Shown here: positions 26,908 through 36,643 of the stretch, piece by piece
Numbering within the stretch: the first letter of the stretch is position 1
Layout of the letters: every line of letters begins with the position of its first letter
Assembly (NCBI RefSeq): GCF_029360705.1
Contig: NZ_JARKMX010000008.1
Location: forward strand, 2,286,202 to 2,350,201
Origin: Paraflavitalea pollutisoli
GTDB lineage: Bacteria; Bacteroidota; Bacteroidia; Chitinophagales; Chitinophagaceae
Length of the DNA stretch: 64,000 nt
Direction: 5' to 3'
Made by a program: the position numbers and the translations under genes
Notes under the pieces: generated by a model
Seen by the model: the letters and a program-made list of their open reading frames with translations, nothing else
Database searches by the model: none
What the model was told of the DNA's origin: nothing

Positions 26908-28113
26908 TTACATCTTCACTACCGCGATGGTAAAGAAGAAAATGAACAAGATCATCAGGGCAAAAAACGCCATGATGTTCAGCAGGATGAATTTCAGAAT
27001 CGTCATCCCCCTGCTTTGGCCATAGAAATTCCGCATGGCCTTATAGGTATAAAAGGTGCCTGCCAGCAGCAACAGTCCTTCGATCCAACCCATCCACGGT
27101 TGGTGGGTGGCATCTTTGATCTTCATGACCGAGAAATAGACCAGCAGGAAAATGAAGGTAAAGATATAGAGGTAGATAAAGAAAATGCCGTGATCGACGT
27201 AATAGAACTGTTTATGCCTGAAATACAGCAACTTCATGAACAGGGCATACAGCGGCAGCGAGATGAAAAGCATGTAGGGGAACAGGTGGATGAAGGCATC
27301 GATGATATCGGTCCAGAAGGCCCGCTCATCATTTTTGTATTTTTCCCCCAATTCGATGTTGCGCTTGGCCGCCAGCCGTGTCCACCAGCCATCGCGCTCG
27401 CTTTCGGGCAAGGCTTTTTGGGCCGAATCGTAGGCTTCAACCGTCTTATAGTGGGTACTCGCCTCATCCCAGTCTACCTTGCGGTATTTCTTTTGGGCTT
27501 TTTTCGCTTTTTTCACTGCTTCGCGCACCTTATTGGGCTCGTCGTCGTCTTCATCGCTGTCGCTGCGGGGTGAAGCGGCGGCAATACTGTCTAAAGCGTT
27601 CAGGGTACTGTCTTTCACGCGTTGTTTTTCCCGAATCCTTTCTGTCACCTTGGCTACGCCGCCCATGATGACGGCAGAATCTTCTGCATCGCGGGCGCCG
27701 GCCAGCAGGAAGTTTTCGGCCTCACTGGCTTTCGCCGCCGAATCAATGACGGCGATGGGCGAATCATCCATAAAGGATCCCTTGATCATCTTTTTGGGTT
27801 TGAACAGGGAGAAGAAGATCAGGAAGAACAAGGCCGAGCTGAATACATACATCCGGATGGGATGCAGGTACCGGGCGCGGCGGCCTTTGATATATTCGGC
27901 GGGCAGCAGACCAGGTTTGGTGATCAGCAGCTTGGTGGTGCTGAAAAACTTACCGTCGAAGTGCGTGATATCGTAGAAAAAGTGGCTAACCAGTCCCCAC
28001 ACCGACTCTTTTGGCTCAATATTTTCTTGCCCGCATACGTGGCAAAATCTTCCGTTCAGTTCAGCGTTACAGTTTAAACAAATTTTCTCGTGACGTTCTT
28101 TGGAATGGGACAA
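26908..28113 (-). CDS. DUF3667-type membrane protein with N-terminal zinc ribbon
   Basis: The 401-residue protein begins with CxxC..CxxC: CLNCNAELNGRFCHVCGQEN (residues 12-31), a zinc-ribbon-like module. A conserved region follows (HFDGKFFSTTKLLITKPGLLPAEYIKG) that is diagnostic for DUF3667. Then come one membrane helix (about 93-108), a long charged insert (about 115-255), and four or five C-terminal helices. The start appears to be TTG at 28113 because no in-frame ATG precedes the zinc ribbon. The function is unknown. It heads the DUF3667-mazG-kinase operon and is divergent from the next gene. Confidence 0.8.
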   Translation of the reverse strand: MSHSKERHEKICLNCNAELNGRFCHVCGQENIEPKESVWGLVSHFFYDITHFDGKFFSTTKLLITKPGLLPAEYIKGRRARYLHPIRMYVFSSALFFLIFFSLFKPKKMIKGSFMDDSPIAVIDSAAKASEAENFLLAGARDAEDSAVIMGGVAKVTERIREKQRVKDSTLNALDSIAAASPRSDSDEDDDEPNKVREAVKKAKKAQKKYRKVDWDEASTHYKTVEAYDSAQKALPESERDGWWTRLAAKRNIELGEKYKNDERAFWTDIIDAFIHLFPYMLFISLPLYALFMKLLYFRHKQFYYVDHGIFFIYLYIFTFIFLLVYFSVMKIKDATHQPWMGWIEGLLLLAGTFYTYKAMRNFYGQSRGMTILKFILLNIMAFFALMILFIFFFTIAVVKM

Positions 28114-28178
28114 TGGGTGATTTTTGGTTAAAAATAAGGAAAGACAGTATTTTAGAGAAAAATTTGGATATCCACCAT

Positions 28179-29045
28179 ATGGAAAACAGGCATTCGTTCG
28201 TTAGCACGAGCATGAGAACCATGATATTGATCGGCGGCCTTTGTATGGCAGCATTGGGCAGCAGCGCGCAGCACTATTACAATGACCTGGTGGTCACCGG
28301 CGAACAAATGAAGAAACGGGCTATATGGTTGCAACAGAAGGTGAAGGCGGTGAAGTTCAATAGCCTCGATGGCAACGGGCAACCGATCGACGGGTTCAAA
28401 TGTGAACAAATTGTAAAGAACAATACAACGGAGATCTATACCGAAACGACCACCTCGCTATCGGGCAGTTCCACCAATATAGCTTATTATAATACGACCG
28501 GACAACTCACTAAAACGGTCGACACCGCCGATGGCAATCGTACCGAGATCACGTATACGTATGATGCGGCTAACCGGATCACGAATATCCTCAGCCAGTC
28601 TTTTTCACCGGGCAACTACGTTAACCGGGAACAACACCGCTGGTTTTACGACGGCAATGGCAAACCTGTCCGGATGCAGAAGATCAAAAACAATTCGGAT
28701 ACCACCTTTATCACGCTGGTGCCCGATGAGCAGGGCAATCCCGGCGAAGAGAAAAGCGTACGCCGTGGACAGGCGCAGCCCAGCTACTTTTATTACTTCG
28801 ACGACCAGCACCATCTCACCGATATCGTTCGGTACAACAACCGGGCAAAGCGATTACTGCCCGACTACATCTTCGAATACGATGAGCAGGGCCGACTGTC
28901 GACCATGCTCGTCACTTCCGAACAAACGGGCGATTACCAGAAATGGCATTACACCTACGATGCCAAAGGCCTCAAGACACAGGATGCGGCCTTCTCCAAA
29001 ACCAAGGCATTGATCGGGAGGATCGAATACAAATACCAGTTTTAA
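28179..29045 (+). CDS. Secreted YD/RHS-repeat-like protein
   Basis: From the ATG at 28179 (MENRHSFVSTSMRTM) or the second Met at 28212 (MRTMILIGGLCMAALGSSAQ, a better signal peptide start), this is a 280-290-residue secreted protein. After the leader come repeated Tyr-Asp-type strands: YTYDAANRITNI, FYDGNGKPVRM, FEYDEQGRLSTM and YTYDAKGLKT. These are the YD-repeat style of RHS/teneurin shells, but there are only about five short repeats and no toxin tip or core-box. Its role is unknown. A strong terminator lies 160 bases downstream. Confidence 0.65.
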   Translation: MENRHSFVSTSMRTMILIGGLCMAALGSSAQHYYNDLVVTGEQMKKRAIWLQQKVKAVKFNSLDGNGQPIDGFKCEQIVKNNTTEIYTETTTSLSGSSTNIAYYNTTGQLTKTVDTADGNRTEITYTYDAANRITNILSQSFSPGNYVNREQHRWFYDGNGKPVRMQKIKNNSDTTFITLVPDEQGNPGEEKSVRRGQAQPSYFYYFDDQHHLTDIVRYNNRAKRLLPDYIFEYDEQGRLSTMLVTSEQTGDYQKWHYTYDAKGLKTQDAAFSKTKALIGRIEYKYQF

Positions 29046-29837
29046 GGTCACCATCCATCAACAACCTCCGGTTACTACGCAGGTTAGATCAACAACTACT
29101 ACTGATCGCATCATTACGAACTACCCTACGGCTACCGAACATAGACCCCAGTTACTAAATAAATAACCAGTAACCGAATTTCGGTTATTCCAAAGCGCTA
29201 TCAACAACAAAGGCGTCGTCCCACCGGGATCGACGCCTTTGTTATTGGCCCAACAGCCACTAACTATTTGTAGCTAACGAGATATTCCTATGCGATCAGT
29301 ATAAGTACGTAACCTGCACCTGTTACTAACGGTACTTCTGTAGGCAAAATCGCCGTTAATACACATCCCGTTTCCATAAATTATACTTGTATAATAGTCG
29401 AAGTTTCCCTAATTTTAAATAGTCAGACTTTATGGTACCCATGAACTCCTTTAAAAACGTTAGTTCAACAACTTATCCTGCATGTACATGAAAGTCAACT
29501 TCATCTTTACCCCGGACACTTGTCGGGAACCCTGTACCCGACTTGCCATTTCTCCATCACACCGAAATTTCACTTTACTTTCAGATAACCCCTTACGCAA
29601 CCCGTTCTTATCTCCCTTAATACAGGAATACGAAGCCCGAAGATCGCTCAGCAGACCTTCAGCAAAAGTCATTTCTCCCCCTTAATACTAACCAATACTA
29701 CCGTTTGGCAAACGCTTACTAATTCAGACTAGGCTCCCTAACATAGGTTCATCAAGCGACAACCGGAAACGATTGTCCGTAGTGCTATGCACATATATAG
29801 GTATGAAATCAATCGTGACACATTAAACCATATTACG
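29046..29837. other. Long intergenic region upstream of the response regulator
   Basis: About 790 bases have no supported gene. It holds the terminator and small palindrome described separately. The rest is AT-richer than its surroundings. Short frames on both strands around 29460-29685 have no protein-like features. A TATAAT sits near 29391, but no TAnnTTTG match was found. I see no known RNA motif. Confidence 0.45.
29206..29247 (+). terminator. Strong terminator after the YD-repeat gene
   Basis: A perfect 13-bp stem AACAAAGGCGTCG (29206-29218) / CGACGCCTTTGTT (29231-29243) ends in a short T-rich tail (TTATT). A small second palindrome TAACCGA-ATT-TCGGTTA lies just before it (29171-29187). 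Confidence 0.65.
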
Positions 29838-30506
29838 ATGAAAATGAATGCAATAAAGGTCGCCGTAGTTGACGATCACACCCTATTTAGAAAAACACTG
29901 GCGAGCTTCCTGTCCGAGCGCAACAATATTGAAGTAGTTATTCAGGCGGCCGAAGTGCAAGACCTCCTGAGAAAGCTGAATGGTGTTTACGTAGATGTAC
30001 TGTTAATGGACATCTTCATGCCCCATATCAATGGCCTCGAAGCACTTAAAATGATCAAGACGAAATACCCGGCAGTAAAAGTACTGGCATTGTCGATGTG
30101 CCAGGACATGGAGCTGCTCAGCGACCTGCTCGACGCAGGCATCTATGGCATCATCTCCAAAACAGACGAACCTGAGGAACTCGTACGTGCCATCGATTCC
30201 ATTTATGATCAGCGTTTATACCGAAGCCGCTTATTCACCGAAGTCATGTATTGGAGCAAGCAACACACCATCAAATACCATAACGACTACGTTAATGTAG
30301 CCCTCAATGAAAGAGAAAAAAAGATACTGGAACTTTTATGGGAAGAAAAAAGTAACAAAGAGATCGCTAGTCAATTGTTTCTGAGCGTAAGGTCCGTAGA
30401 AAAGATCCGGCAGGATATGAAAGAAAAGATCGGGGTCAAATCGACCGTAGGCTTGCTAAAATACGCTATCAACAAAAAAGTGATCGGCAATCATATATCA
30501 GTGTAA
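29838..30506 (+). CDS. LuxR/NarL-family response regulator (orphan)
   Basis: From the ATG at 29838 (MKMNAIKVAVVDDH) this is a 222-residue two-component regulator. The receiver domain (residues 5-120) has the acidic pair in VVDDH, the phospho-acceptor Asp in VLLMDIFMP and the conserved Lys in IISKTDEPEE. The C-terminal LuxR-type HTH (about 155-215) contains LNEREKKILELLWEEKSNKEIASQLFLSVRSVEKIR. No kinase is adjacent. It ends 46 bases before the terminal NRPS gene, convergent with it. It could regulate the cluster, but that is only contextual inference. Confidence 0.9.
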   Translation: MKMNAIKVAVVDDHTLFRKTLASFLSERNNIEVVIQAAEVQDLLRKLNGVYVDVLLMDIFMPHINGLEALKMIKTKYPAVKVLALSMCQDMELLSDLLDAGIYGIISKTDEPEELVRAIDSIYDQRLYRSRLFTEVMYWSKQHTIKYHNDYVNVALNEREKKILELLWEEKSNKEIASQLFLSVRSVEKIRQDMKEKIGVKSTVGLLKYAINKKVIGNHISV

Positions 30507-30520
30507 ACGATCCACCCTAC

Positions 30521-30542
30521 ATTGTCTGCTCCCCCAGACAAT
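30521..30542. terminator. Hairpin between response regulator and NRPS genes
   Basis: ATTGTCTG (30521-30528) / CAGACAAT (30535-30542) is a perfect 8-bp stem with a CTCCCC loop. It lies between the convergent response regulator and terminal NRPS genes. There is no T-run. Confidence 0.4.
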
Positions 30543-30552
30543 GCACTATATT

Positions 30553-33500
30553 TCAATATCGCTCTTCTCCTATTAATTTCTGGAAAGCGGGCCCTGACAC
30601 GTCATACGTTGGTGTGGTAAAATACCCGGCGCGTACGCCCTCAGCCAGCATGCAGTGAAACCATTGACTGCTGACTGCGGGAAAACTGATCCCGCCAGCC
30701 GATAACAGGTCAATCGTACGGGTGCTCACAATGCTCACCCGCCGTGGAAATCCGTAGGCACGTTCTACCCAGTTGTTCATCAAATCCACCGACCTCTTTG
30801 CCGCGACCCCGCCCTCGAAACAGGCAATGGCCGTTGCATAGTCTGCCCGGCCTGTCAACTCCACGGCATAACCTGCCTCTTTCAGCATCGGCACCAGGGC
30901 GGCCAGCGATAGGTAATGAGGACTATCTACATGAAAACAGCGCCTGTCCGACCGCCCGCCTCGTATACGATGAACGATGCCGGCAGCTACGATATCGACC
31001 TGTGAGAAAGAAAGTTGCTCGGTACAATCATACGGAAACCTGCCCAGTTCCATCATCCCCCGGATGATCTGAAATATCCTGTTCTGCTCTATGTTTCGCT
31101 GAAACCTGCCATATACCGAATCGGCTGCCACATGACCCACCCGGTATACGCACCCCGCACCACCTTGGTCCAAAAAGGTCCTGATCATCTTTTCTGCTTC
31201 GAATTTTGTACGTTCATAGTCCGACACGAACACCTGCCCATAATCGAAATCATCCTCCGAAAAGAAAGCATGTCCATCACCCGGCAGGCATCCACATACC
31301 GAAAGGGTGGAAATATAATGCACCGACTTGCTTTTACCAACGCCGGCCAACGCGAGCACATGATGAATGGGTTGCACATTGGTAGCCTGCAACTCCCGGT
31401 AACTTCTCATCAGATTGGTGTCGGCAGCACCATGTATGATCACAGCGGCATGGTCTGCAATCAATCGATACCACGCATCCGTCATGCCCATTTGTATCTG
31501 CACCAAATCACCTTTTATGATATGCAGCCGTTTTCGTTGTTCCTCCGGCAGCTCGTCGAAGAAGTGCGCATACGTTGTCAGCAGACGCTGCGCTGCGTGC
31601 GCCTCATCCCTCCCGCGTACCAGGCAATACAATACTACACGGGGGTCTGCCAGCAACTGGTGTACCAGGTGAATGCCCAGGAAACCTGTTGCCCCGGTGA
31701 TAAAAATGACCGTCTCTTGTGCCTGCAAGGTTGTATTACAGGCTATCGTATGCATCGGCAAACCCACAGCAGGCATGGTCGTTTTCACCCACAACCACCC
31801 GTCAACCGGCCTCCCTCCATTCCCCGCCTTCATCACTTGTTCCAATTGACCGGAAAACCTATCGGCAATACGCTCCACCACCGCTTCACTAAAATAACGG
31901 CGACTGTATTGCAGATCAATCTGCAAAGACTGACCAATAAAGCGGGCAGTCAGGTATAACTTGTATTGCTCGTGCGCTTCGTCGCTTCTTGTATGCCCGG
32001 CATTGAAAGCAGATGGCCGCAGTTGAATAGCTTCATTTCCAAACCGGGCAGGGAAATGCCCCAGGTAGTTGAGCCGCACATCGCCATTGGCGTAGGACGG
32101 TAATCCATGTGGATAATTCAGGTTGAGGCGGTTGGCCTGTTCAGCGACAGCCTGTATCACCTTAGTACACCCGGCCGCATCGGCTGTCCCATCCACCGTC
32201 ACAGGCATCGTGGTAGCCCACCACCCGACAGACCGGCTAAGGTCTGGCAAGTCATTTTCCTGCGGACGGCCATGAAACTCTACGTCTACCGTAAGCGCCG
32301 GCAGCGAGAACTCTTTGATCAGCGCAGCAGAGAGGGCATTCAACAGCAGGCCATTGAAAGAAACCGGATGATCACCAAGCCCCCGCAAATAAGTGGAAGC
32401 GCCAGGTGGAATGACGGCACACAGGACACCCACGGGTACTGCACTAGTCCTGCTGTTACTTCCTGCCCTGGGCAGCCTGTACATTTTGGAAGTATTGAAG
32501 GACTGTACCCGGATTGAACCAGCCGTTGCTGCAGTAACTGCCTGGTAGAAGGCATGCACGGAATTTTCGGGCGCCATCAATGGCTGGCGGTGGGCCAGCA
32601 GCGCCGCATAGGCATCGCACAATTCCTCAAGAATAATGTTCCAGGAAATAACATCTATCACCATATGATGAGCCAGCAGGTACACATGATCCCTACCTGA
32701 CTGATCGATAAATACATGAACGATAAACAAGGGGCCTGCTTCGAGTGAGATCCTGCCCATCAAACGTAGCGCTTCTTCCTGCATCTGCAAAGCAAGTGGG
32801 CGTCCGGGATCCAGCACAGTTACCCCAAAAAAAGCATCGGTGCCTCCAACTCTTATCACAGGACGTCTGGCATAATTTCGAGACAGCAACAAGTGGTTCT
32901 GAACGACACTTTGAACGGCCAGTCCCATCTCCCGCAACATGATCTTATCGGAGGCTTCCAGTAAAACAGCCTGGCAATAGCGGGACTGATCCCACTGGTC
33001 GTTGCCCAGCCACCAATGTTGAGAGGCCGTAACAAAGCCATCGCGTTCATAGCTAACCGGTGCTTGCCGATTTGACCAGTCCGGATCAAGCGCCAGCAGA
33101 TCGCGCAGCACGCTATGATTGTTCAGATCGGTTATGTGCACGTTGTAACCATGACGTTGGAGTTTCCCTACAAACTGAATGGCCAACAGTGAATCGCCGC
33201 CTGTCTCAAAGAAATCATCTGCAGGGTCGATAGCCGTCTTTTGCAACAGGGACCTCCAGGTGTTTTCCACCACCGCCTTCCAACCAGCCACAGGGTCTGC
33301 CATTGCAGCGTCGACCATGGGTATTGACGACTGAAACCGCTTTTTCAACGCTTGCAGGTCGATCTTCCCGTTGGAATTATAAGGAGCCTCCCAATAAAAA
33401 TGGAACAGGGACGGTATTTTATAGGCAGGTAAACTATTTACCAGCCAGTCATGCATATTAATATCTGCAGCAACACCCGACGGCAATTTAACGTAGGCTT

Positions 33501-34830
33501 CCATCACGGTATGCGATTCCTGACCGGATAAACATACATAGGCATTTTCGACTGCAGGATGGGCAGCAATGGCCAACTCGACCTCACCCAGTTCTATTCG
33601 ATAGCCCTTAACCTTTACCTGCCGGTCCGTACGGTACAGGAATTCGTAATTGCCATCCTTGTGTTTCCGGCAAATGTCACCCGTCCGGTAACTGACGACA
33701 TCCTTGCCATCTACCAGCTTACGAAAAAACTTATTCTGGTTTTCGGGTTCATTGTCCAGGTAACCGCTACTGATACCCGGCCCGGTAATGTACAGCTCCC
33801 CGGTATCTCCCTCCTGCGTATCGATAAAGCAGACCCCATTGCCCAGGGGGCTACCAAGCGGAACCGAACCAGACACTGCAAAGTGTACTGAATCCGGCTC
33901 GATCTTGAAGGCAACGGCACCAATCGTGGCTTCTGTAGGTCCATAATGATTGTACAGGTGCGTACAAACCTGCTCCGCATAAATGATCTTTATAGTTTCC
34001 CAACTGAGTTTTTCCCCGCCCAGCACGATACTGTGTACTGGCCGCTTCAGCGGTTCACGCAGCCCCGCCAGCAAAGCCAGCAAATGCGAAGGGGTGATCT
34101 TGACAAGCGATATGTTGTCCGCTTCGATGATCTGCCAGAACAAAGCCGGATCAGTCGACTCTAACCTGTTCATGATCCGTAACATCCCGCCCGACACCAG
34201 TGCCACCAACAAATTGGTGAGGCCCAGGTCGGCAGCAAAAGTGGACGCGTGAATGGCAGCTACTTTATCCGGAGCACCCAGCTTTGCGTGAATGGCATAA
34301 GCATAATGCAACACGTTTCCATGAGATATCTGAACCGCTTTCGATTTGCCGGTAGTACCACTGGTCAACAGGATATAACACAGATCGTCCGGCATTGCCC
34401 GGGACCTGAGCGTACTACCCGGCCTGGGCACCACCGCCGCATCCAAATCTTTGAAATCAATGACCAGGTTACAACCGAAGTCCACCACTTCCTGTAGTGC
34501 GGTGGTATCGAGCACCACAGCACGCGCTTTTACATCACGGGTCTTTGCCGCATTGGCCCCTATCCCTTCTTCCTGGTCGAGCATTACAGGAATGGCTTCG
34601 CAAAACATGACTCCCCAAAAGCAGATTAAACTGGCAGCATTTTTCCGGCTGAAGACGACGATCCGGTCGTCTTTCCGAATGCCCTGCATTTCCAGAAAGG
34701 CAGCGACCTGCTGCGCCTGCTCCCACACCTGGCGATAGGAATATGCACCCGAACTATCCTTCAACGCAATGGCATCAGGACATTCCTGCGCCATTTGAAA
34801 CAACACATCAGCGAGGTTATTGATTTGCAT
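30553..34830 (-). CDS. Terminal NRPS: A-PCP-E-thioester reductase, Asp-type pocket
   Basis: The start is MQINNLADVLF at 34830; the longer upstream frame is not protein-like. The adenylation domain spans about 1-500 (LLTSGTTGKSK, YNHYGPTEATIG, YRTGD). Its pocket residues, aligned by eye to PheA, read DLTKVGHIGK, the standard Asp code (the last Lys is assumed). The PCP has GGDSLL near 560. Next is an epimerisation domain (HHMVIDVISW with the HHxxxD core, EFHGR, VGWW, LNYLGHF), then a C-terminal NAD(P)H thioester reductase (GATGFLGIH, YERTKFEAE) that releases the chain as an aldehyde or alcohol. There is no C domain, so it needs the free C domain at the end of the 47503-55350 NRPS. It follows the SDR by 65 bases. 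Expected end: C-terminal D-Asp, reduced. Confidence 0.9.
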   Translation of the reverse strand: MQINNLADVLFQMAQECPDAIALKDSSGAYSYRQVWEQAQQVAAFLEMQGIRKDDRIVVFSRKNAASLICFWGVMFCEAIPVMLDQEEGIGANAAKTRDVKARAVVLDTTALQEVVDFGCNLVIDFKDLDAAVVPRPGSTLRSRAMPDDLCYILLTSGTTGKSKAVQISHGNVLHYAYAIHAKLGAPDKVAAIHASTFAADLGLTNLLVALVSGGMLRIMNRLESTDPALFWQIIEADNISLVKITPSHLLALLAGLREPLKRPVHSIVLGGEKLSWETIKIIYAEQVCTHLYNHYGPTEATIGAVAFKIEPDSVHFAVSGSVPLGSPLGNGVCFIDTQEGDTGELYITGPGISSGYLDNEPENQNKFFRKLVDGKDVVSYRTGDICRKHKDGNYEFLYRTDRQVKVKGYRIELGEVELAIAAHPAVENAYVCLSGQESHTVMEAYVKLPSGVAADINMHDWLVNSLPAYKIPSLFHFYWEAPYNSNGKIDLQALKKRFQSSIPMVDAAMADPVAGWKAVVENTWRSLLQKTAIDPADDFFETGGDSLLAIQFVGKLQRHGYNVHITDLNNHSVLRDLLALDPDWSNRQAPVSYERDGFVTASQHWWLGNDQWDQSRYCQAVLLEASDKIMLREMGLAVQSVVQNHLLLSRNYARRPVIRVGGTDAFFGVTVLDPGRPLALQMQEEALRLMGRISLEAGPLFIVHVFIDQSGRDHVYLLAHHMVIDVISWNIILEELCDAYAALLAHRQPLMAPENSVHAFYQAVTAATAGSIRVQSFNTSKMYRLPRAGSNSRTSAVPVGVLCAVIPPGASTYLRGLGDHPVSFNGLLLNALSAALIKEFSLPALTVDVEFHGRPQENDLPDLSRSVGWWATTMPVTVDGTADAAGCTKVIQAVAEQANRLNLNYPHGLPSYANGDVRLNYLGHFPARFGNEAIQLRPSAFNAGHTRSDEAHEQYKLYLTARFIGQSLQIDLQYSRRYFSEAVVERIADRFSGQLEQVMKAGNGGRPVDGWLWVKTTMPAVGLPMHTIACNTTLQAQETVIFITGATGFLGIHLVHQLLADPRVVLYCLVRGRDEAHAAQRLLTTYAHFFDELPEEQRKRLHIIKGDLVQIQMGMTDAWYRLIADHAAVIIHGAADTNLMRSYRELQATNVQPIHHVLALAGVGKSKSVHYISTLSVCGCLPGDGHAFFSEDDFDYGQVFVSDYERTKFEAEKMIRTFLDQGGAGCVYRVGHVAADSVYGRFQRNIEQNRIFQIIRGMMELGRFPYDCTEQLSFSQVDIVAAGIVHRIRGGRSDRRCFHVDSPHYLSLAALVPMLKEAGYAVELTGRADYATAIACFEGGVAAKRSVDLMNNWVERAYGFPRRVSIVSTRTIDLLSAGGISFPAVSSQWFHCMLAEGVRAGYFTTPTYDVSGPAFQKLIGEERY

Positions 34831-34895
34831 AGTATAGCTATAGGTAATAAAGGAAACCGGCCTGTCATGAAAGGCGCGCCAACCATACTGCGCGA

Positions 34896-35669
34896 TCAGG
34901 GATAGGCTTGCCGGGTAGGCCGGATGGATACATTGTCCATGTGCACATTGCCCGGAAATCCAACGATGTATCGGATCACCGTGGCTACATCCTGTGGTGT
35001 CAGTATAGGACCAACTTCCCTGGAATAGGATTCGAACCATTGCAGATCGTAGCCGGCCGTTTCCTGAAAATTCGTACCGGTAAGCCCCGGCTCCACAAGG
35101 GTAACACGGATGCCAAGTGGACCAAGTTCCCGGCGCAGGGCTTCGGTAAGTCCGTGAGCTGCAAATTTGGTGGCACCGTACACCGAATTGAAGGGAGATA
35201 CATTTCTCCCGATGGTAGACCCCACCACCACGATGTCCAGAGGATGGGAAATAAAATCTCTGTCGGGTGAGGTACGACTTTTCATATGCTGGCTAATACA
35301 CCGCAGCTGGCGCATCAACCCTTTTATATTAACATCGATCAATGTATCCCATGCTTCCTGGTCAGAAGTGATCAGGGTGCCGGGCAACCCCCGGCCGGCG
35401 CTGGCTACGAAAATGTCCGGCGCAGCATTCCAGGTGTCCAGGCATTTGTCGATGCAGGCTGCGGTCACCCATTCTTCGCATACATCCCCCACTACCCATT
35501 CCAGGCACGACGCACCCGTCCGGGCAATGATCTCTTCCCTGGCAGCCAACAGCGCAGTTTCCTTGCGCGCCACGAGCACGATTCTAACGCCCTGCGCGGC
35601 AAGCTCACACGCAGTAGCTTTACCAATACCCGAACTACCGCCCGATATGATGGCTATACGATCTTTCAT
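34896..35669 (-). CDS. Short-chain dehydrogenase/reductase
   Basis: From the ATG at 35669, which overlaps the upstream GT9 stop by 4 bases, this is a 257-residue SDR. The Rossmann motif is GGSSGIGKATA (about 9-19), with the Asn of VASAGRG and the active-site VVVGSTIGR Ser. YGATKFAAHG (Tyr, Lys) is followed by LVEPGLTGT. It lies between the GT9 genes and the terminal NRPS, so it may reduce or oxidise a released aldehyde, a sugar or a precursor; the substrate is not readable. Upstream in-frame codons do not look like an SDR start. Confidence 0.9.
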   Translation of the reverse strand: MKDRIAIISGGSSGIGKATACELAAQGVRIVLVARKETALLAAREEIIARTGASCLEWVVGDVCEEWVTAACIDKCLDTWNAAPDIFVASAGRGLPGTLITSDQEAWDTLIDVNIKGLMRQLRCISQHMKSRTSPDRDFISHPLDIVVVGSTIGRNVSPFNSVYGATKFAAHGLTEALRRELGPLGIRVTLVEPGLTGTNFQETAGYDLQWFESYSREVGPILTPQDVATVIRYIVGFPGNVHMDNVSIRPTRQAYP

Positions 35670-36643
35670 TCTGTTAGTTGTTTTCCGCCCCATGTTGAAA
35701 TGGATAAAGCGCCTGCCTGTACCCCAATCCGGCTTTCCACCTGACACCGCAACGCCTGCTTCACTTCCTCCACGGCGATACGATCCATACAGTCATGGGT
35801 ATAGGGACAAGGGTCGCCATTGGCGAAATGAAAACAGGGCGCACAGCGAACCCCTTTGTAAATATTGATATTGTTATCGTGTCCCCAATGAACGGGGCTG
35901 GTATCGCCGAAAAGAACGACACCCGGAATATTAAATGCATTTGTGGCATGCGCCATACAAGAATCCACACCAATGAAGGAAGTAGCATATTTCAACAGGC
36001 AAAACATTTCCCGGATACCCATCTTATCGCTTCGCCAGTCAATAGCCCCCGCTACCTGCGGTTCATCACTTTGTCCTACCTGGATAAACGTATATTCCGG
36101 AAGCTGACGCACCAGCTCATTCCATCTATCCATTGGCCAGTGATGATTGACGGATGTTCGGGAAAAGATGTGCATGATCACCACGTTCTTAAACGGCGCC
36201 AGCTTCTTCCGGGCATTCTGCTCTTCCTTCTTCGTAAAAAATACCTGTATGTTCTTTTCTACAAGCCGCACATTCAAATCGGCAAAAATCTCAGGCACGA
36301 TTTCCTTAATACTTTTATCGTACAACCAGGACACTGGTATGTGATTGTACCGAAGGCTATAGAACTTCAATTTCTCCGGGTTAAACAGGTGACCGCGCTT
36401 CCAGTGTTTATTAAAAAGGTAACAATACAAATGATAAGGATATCGCCATAGATAGAGCGGCGGCAACATGCGCACGGAGTCGACATACGGATTGTGGCGC
36501 AACACCTCGAGGTGCGATCGCTTCACACAATACACGATCAACCGTCTTTGAGGATGACACTCTTTGACTGCCCGGAGCGTTGGAGTACACAACAGCATGT
36601 CGCCAATACCAGCCCGGGTCGTAACTATGATATCATTACGCAT
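35666..36643 (-). CDS. GT9-like glycosyltransferase, second copy
   Basis: This 325-residue cytoplasmic GT-B enzyme belongs to the heptosyltransferase/ADP-sugar family (GT9). The start MRNDIIVTTRAGIGDMLLCTPTLRAV carries the family glycine loop. The second half has SFIGVDSCMAHATNAF, the sugar-nucleotide binding region, and a Cys-rich loop CAPCFHFANGDPCPYTHDCM that matches the tail of GT9 proteins. It is a clear paralogue of the gene at 36899-37840 and, like it, is preceded by an ~70-codon helical gene overlapping its start by 8 bases. In this setting it could glycosylate the peptide product. A cell-surface glycan role is equally possible. Confidence 0.82.
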   Translation of the reverse strand: MRNDIIVTTRAGIGDMLLCTPTLRAVKECHPQRRLIVYCVKRSHLEVLRHNPYVDSVRMLPPLYLWRYPYHLYCYLFNKHWKRGHLFNPEKLKFYSLRYNHIPVSWLYDKSIKEIVPEIFADLNVRLVEKNIQVFFTKKEEQNARKKLAPFKNVVIMHIFSRTSVNHHWPMDRWNELVRQLPEYTFIQVGQSDEPQVAGAIDWRSDKMGIREMFCLLKYATSFIGVDSCMAHATNAFNIPGVVLFGDTSPVHWGHDNNINIYKGVRCAPCFHFANGDPCPYTHDCMDRIAVEEVKQALRCQVESRIGVQAGALSISTWGGKQLTE

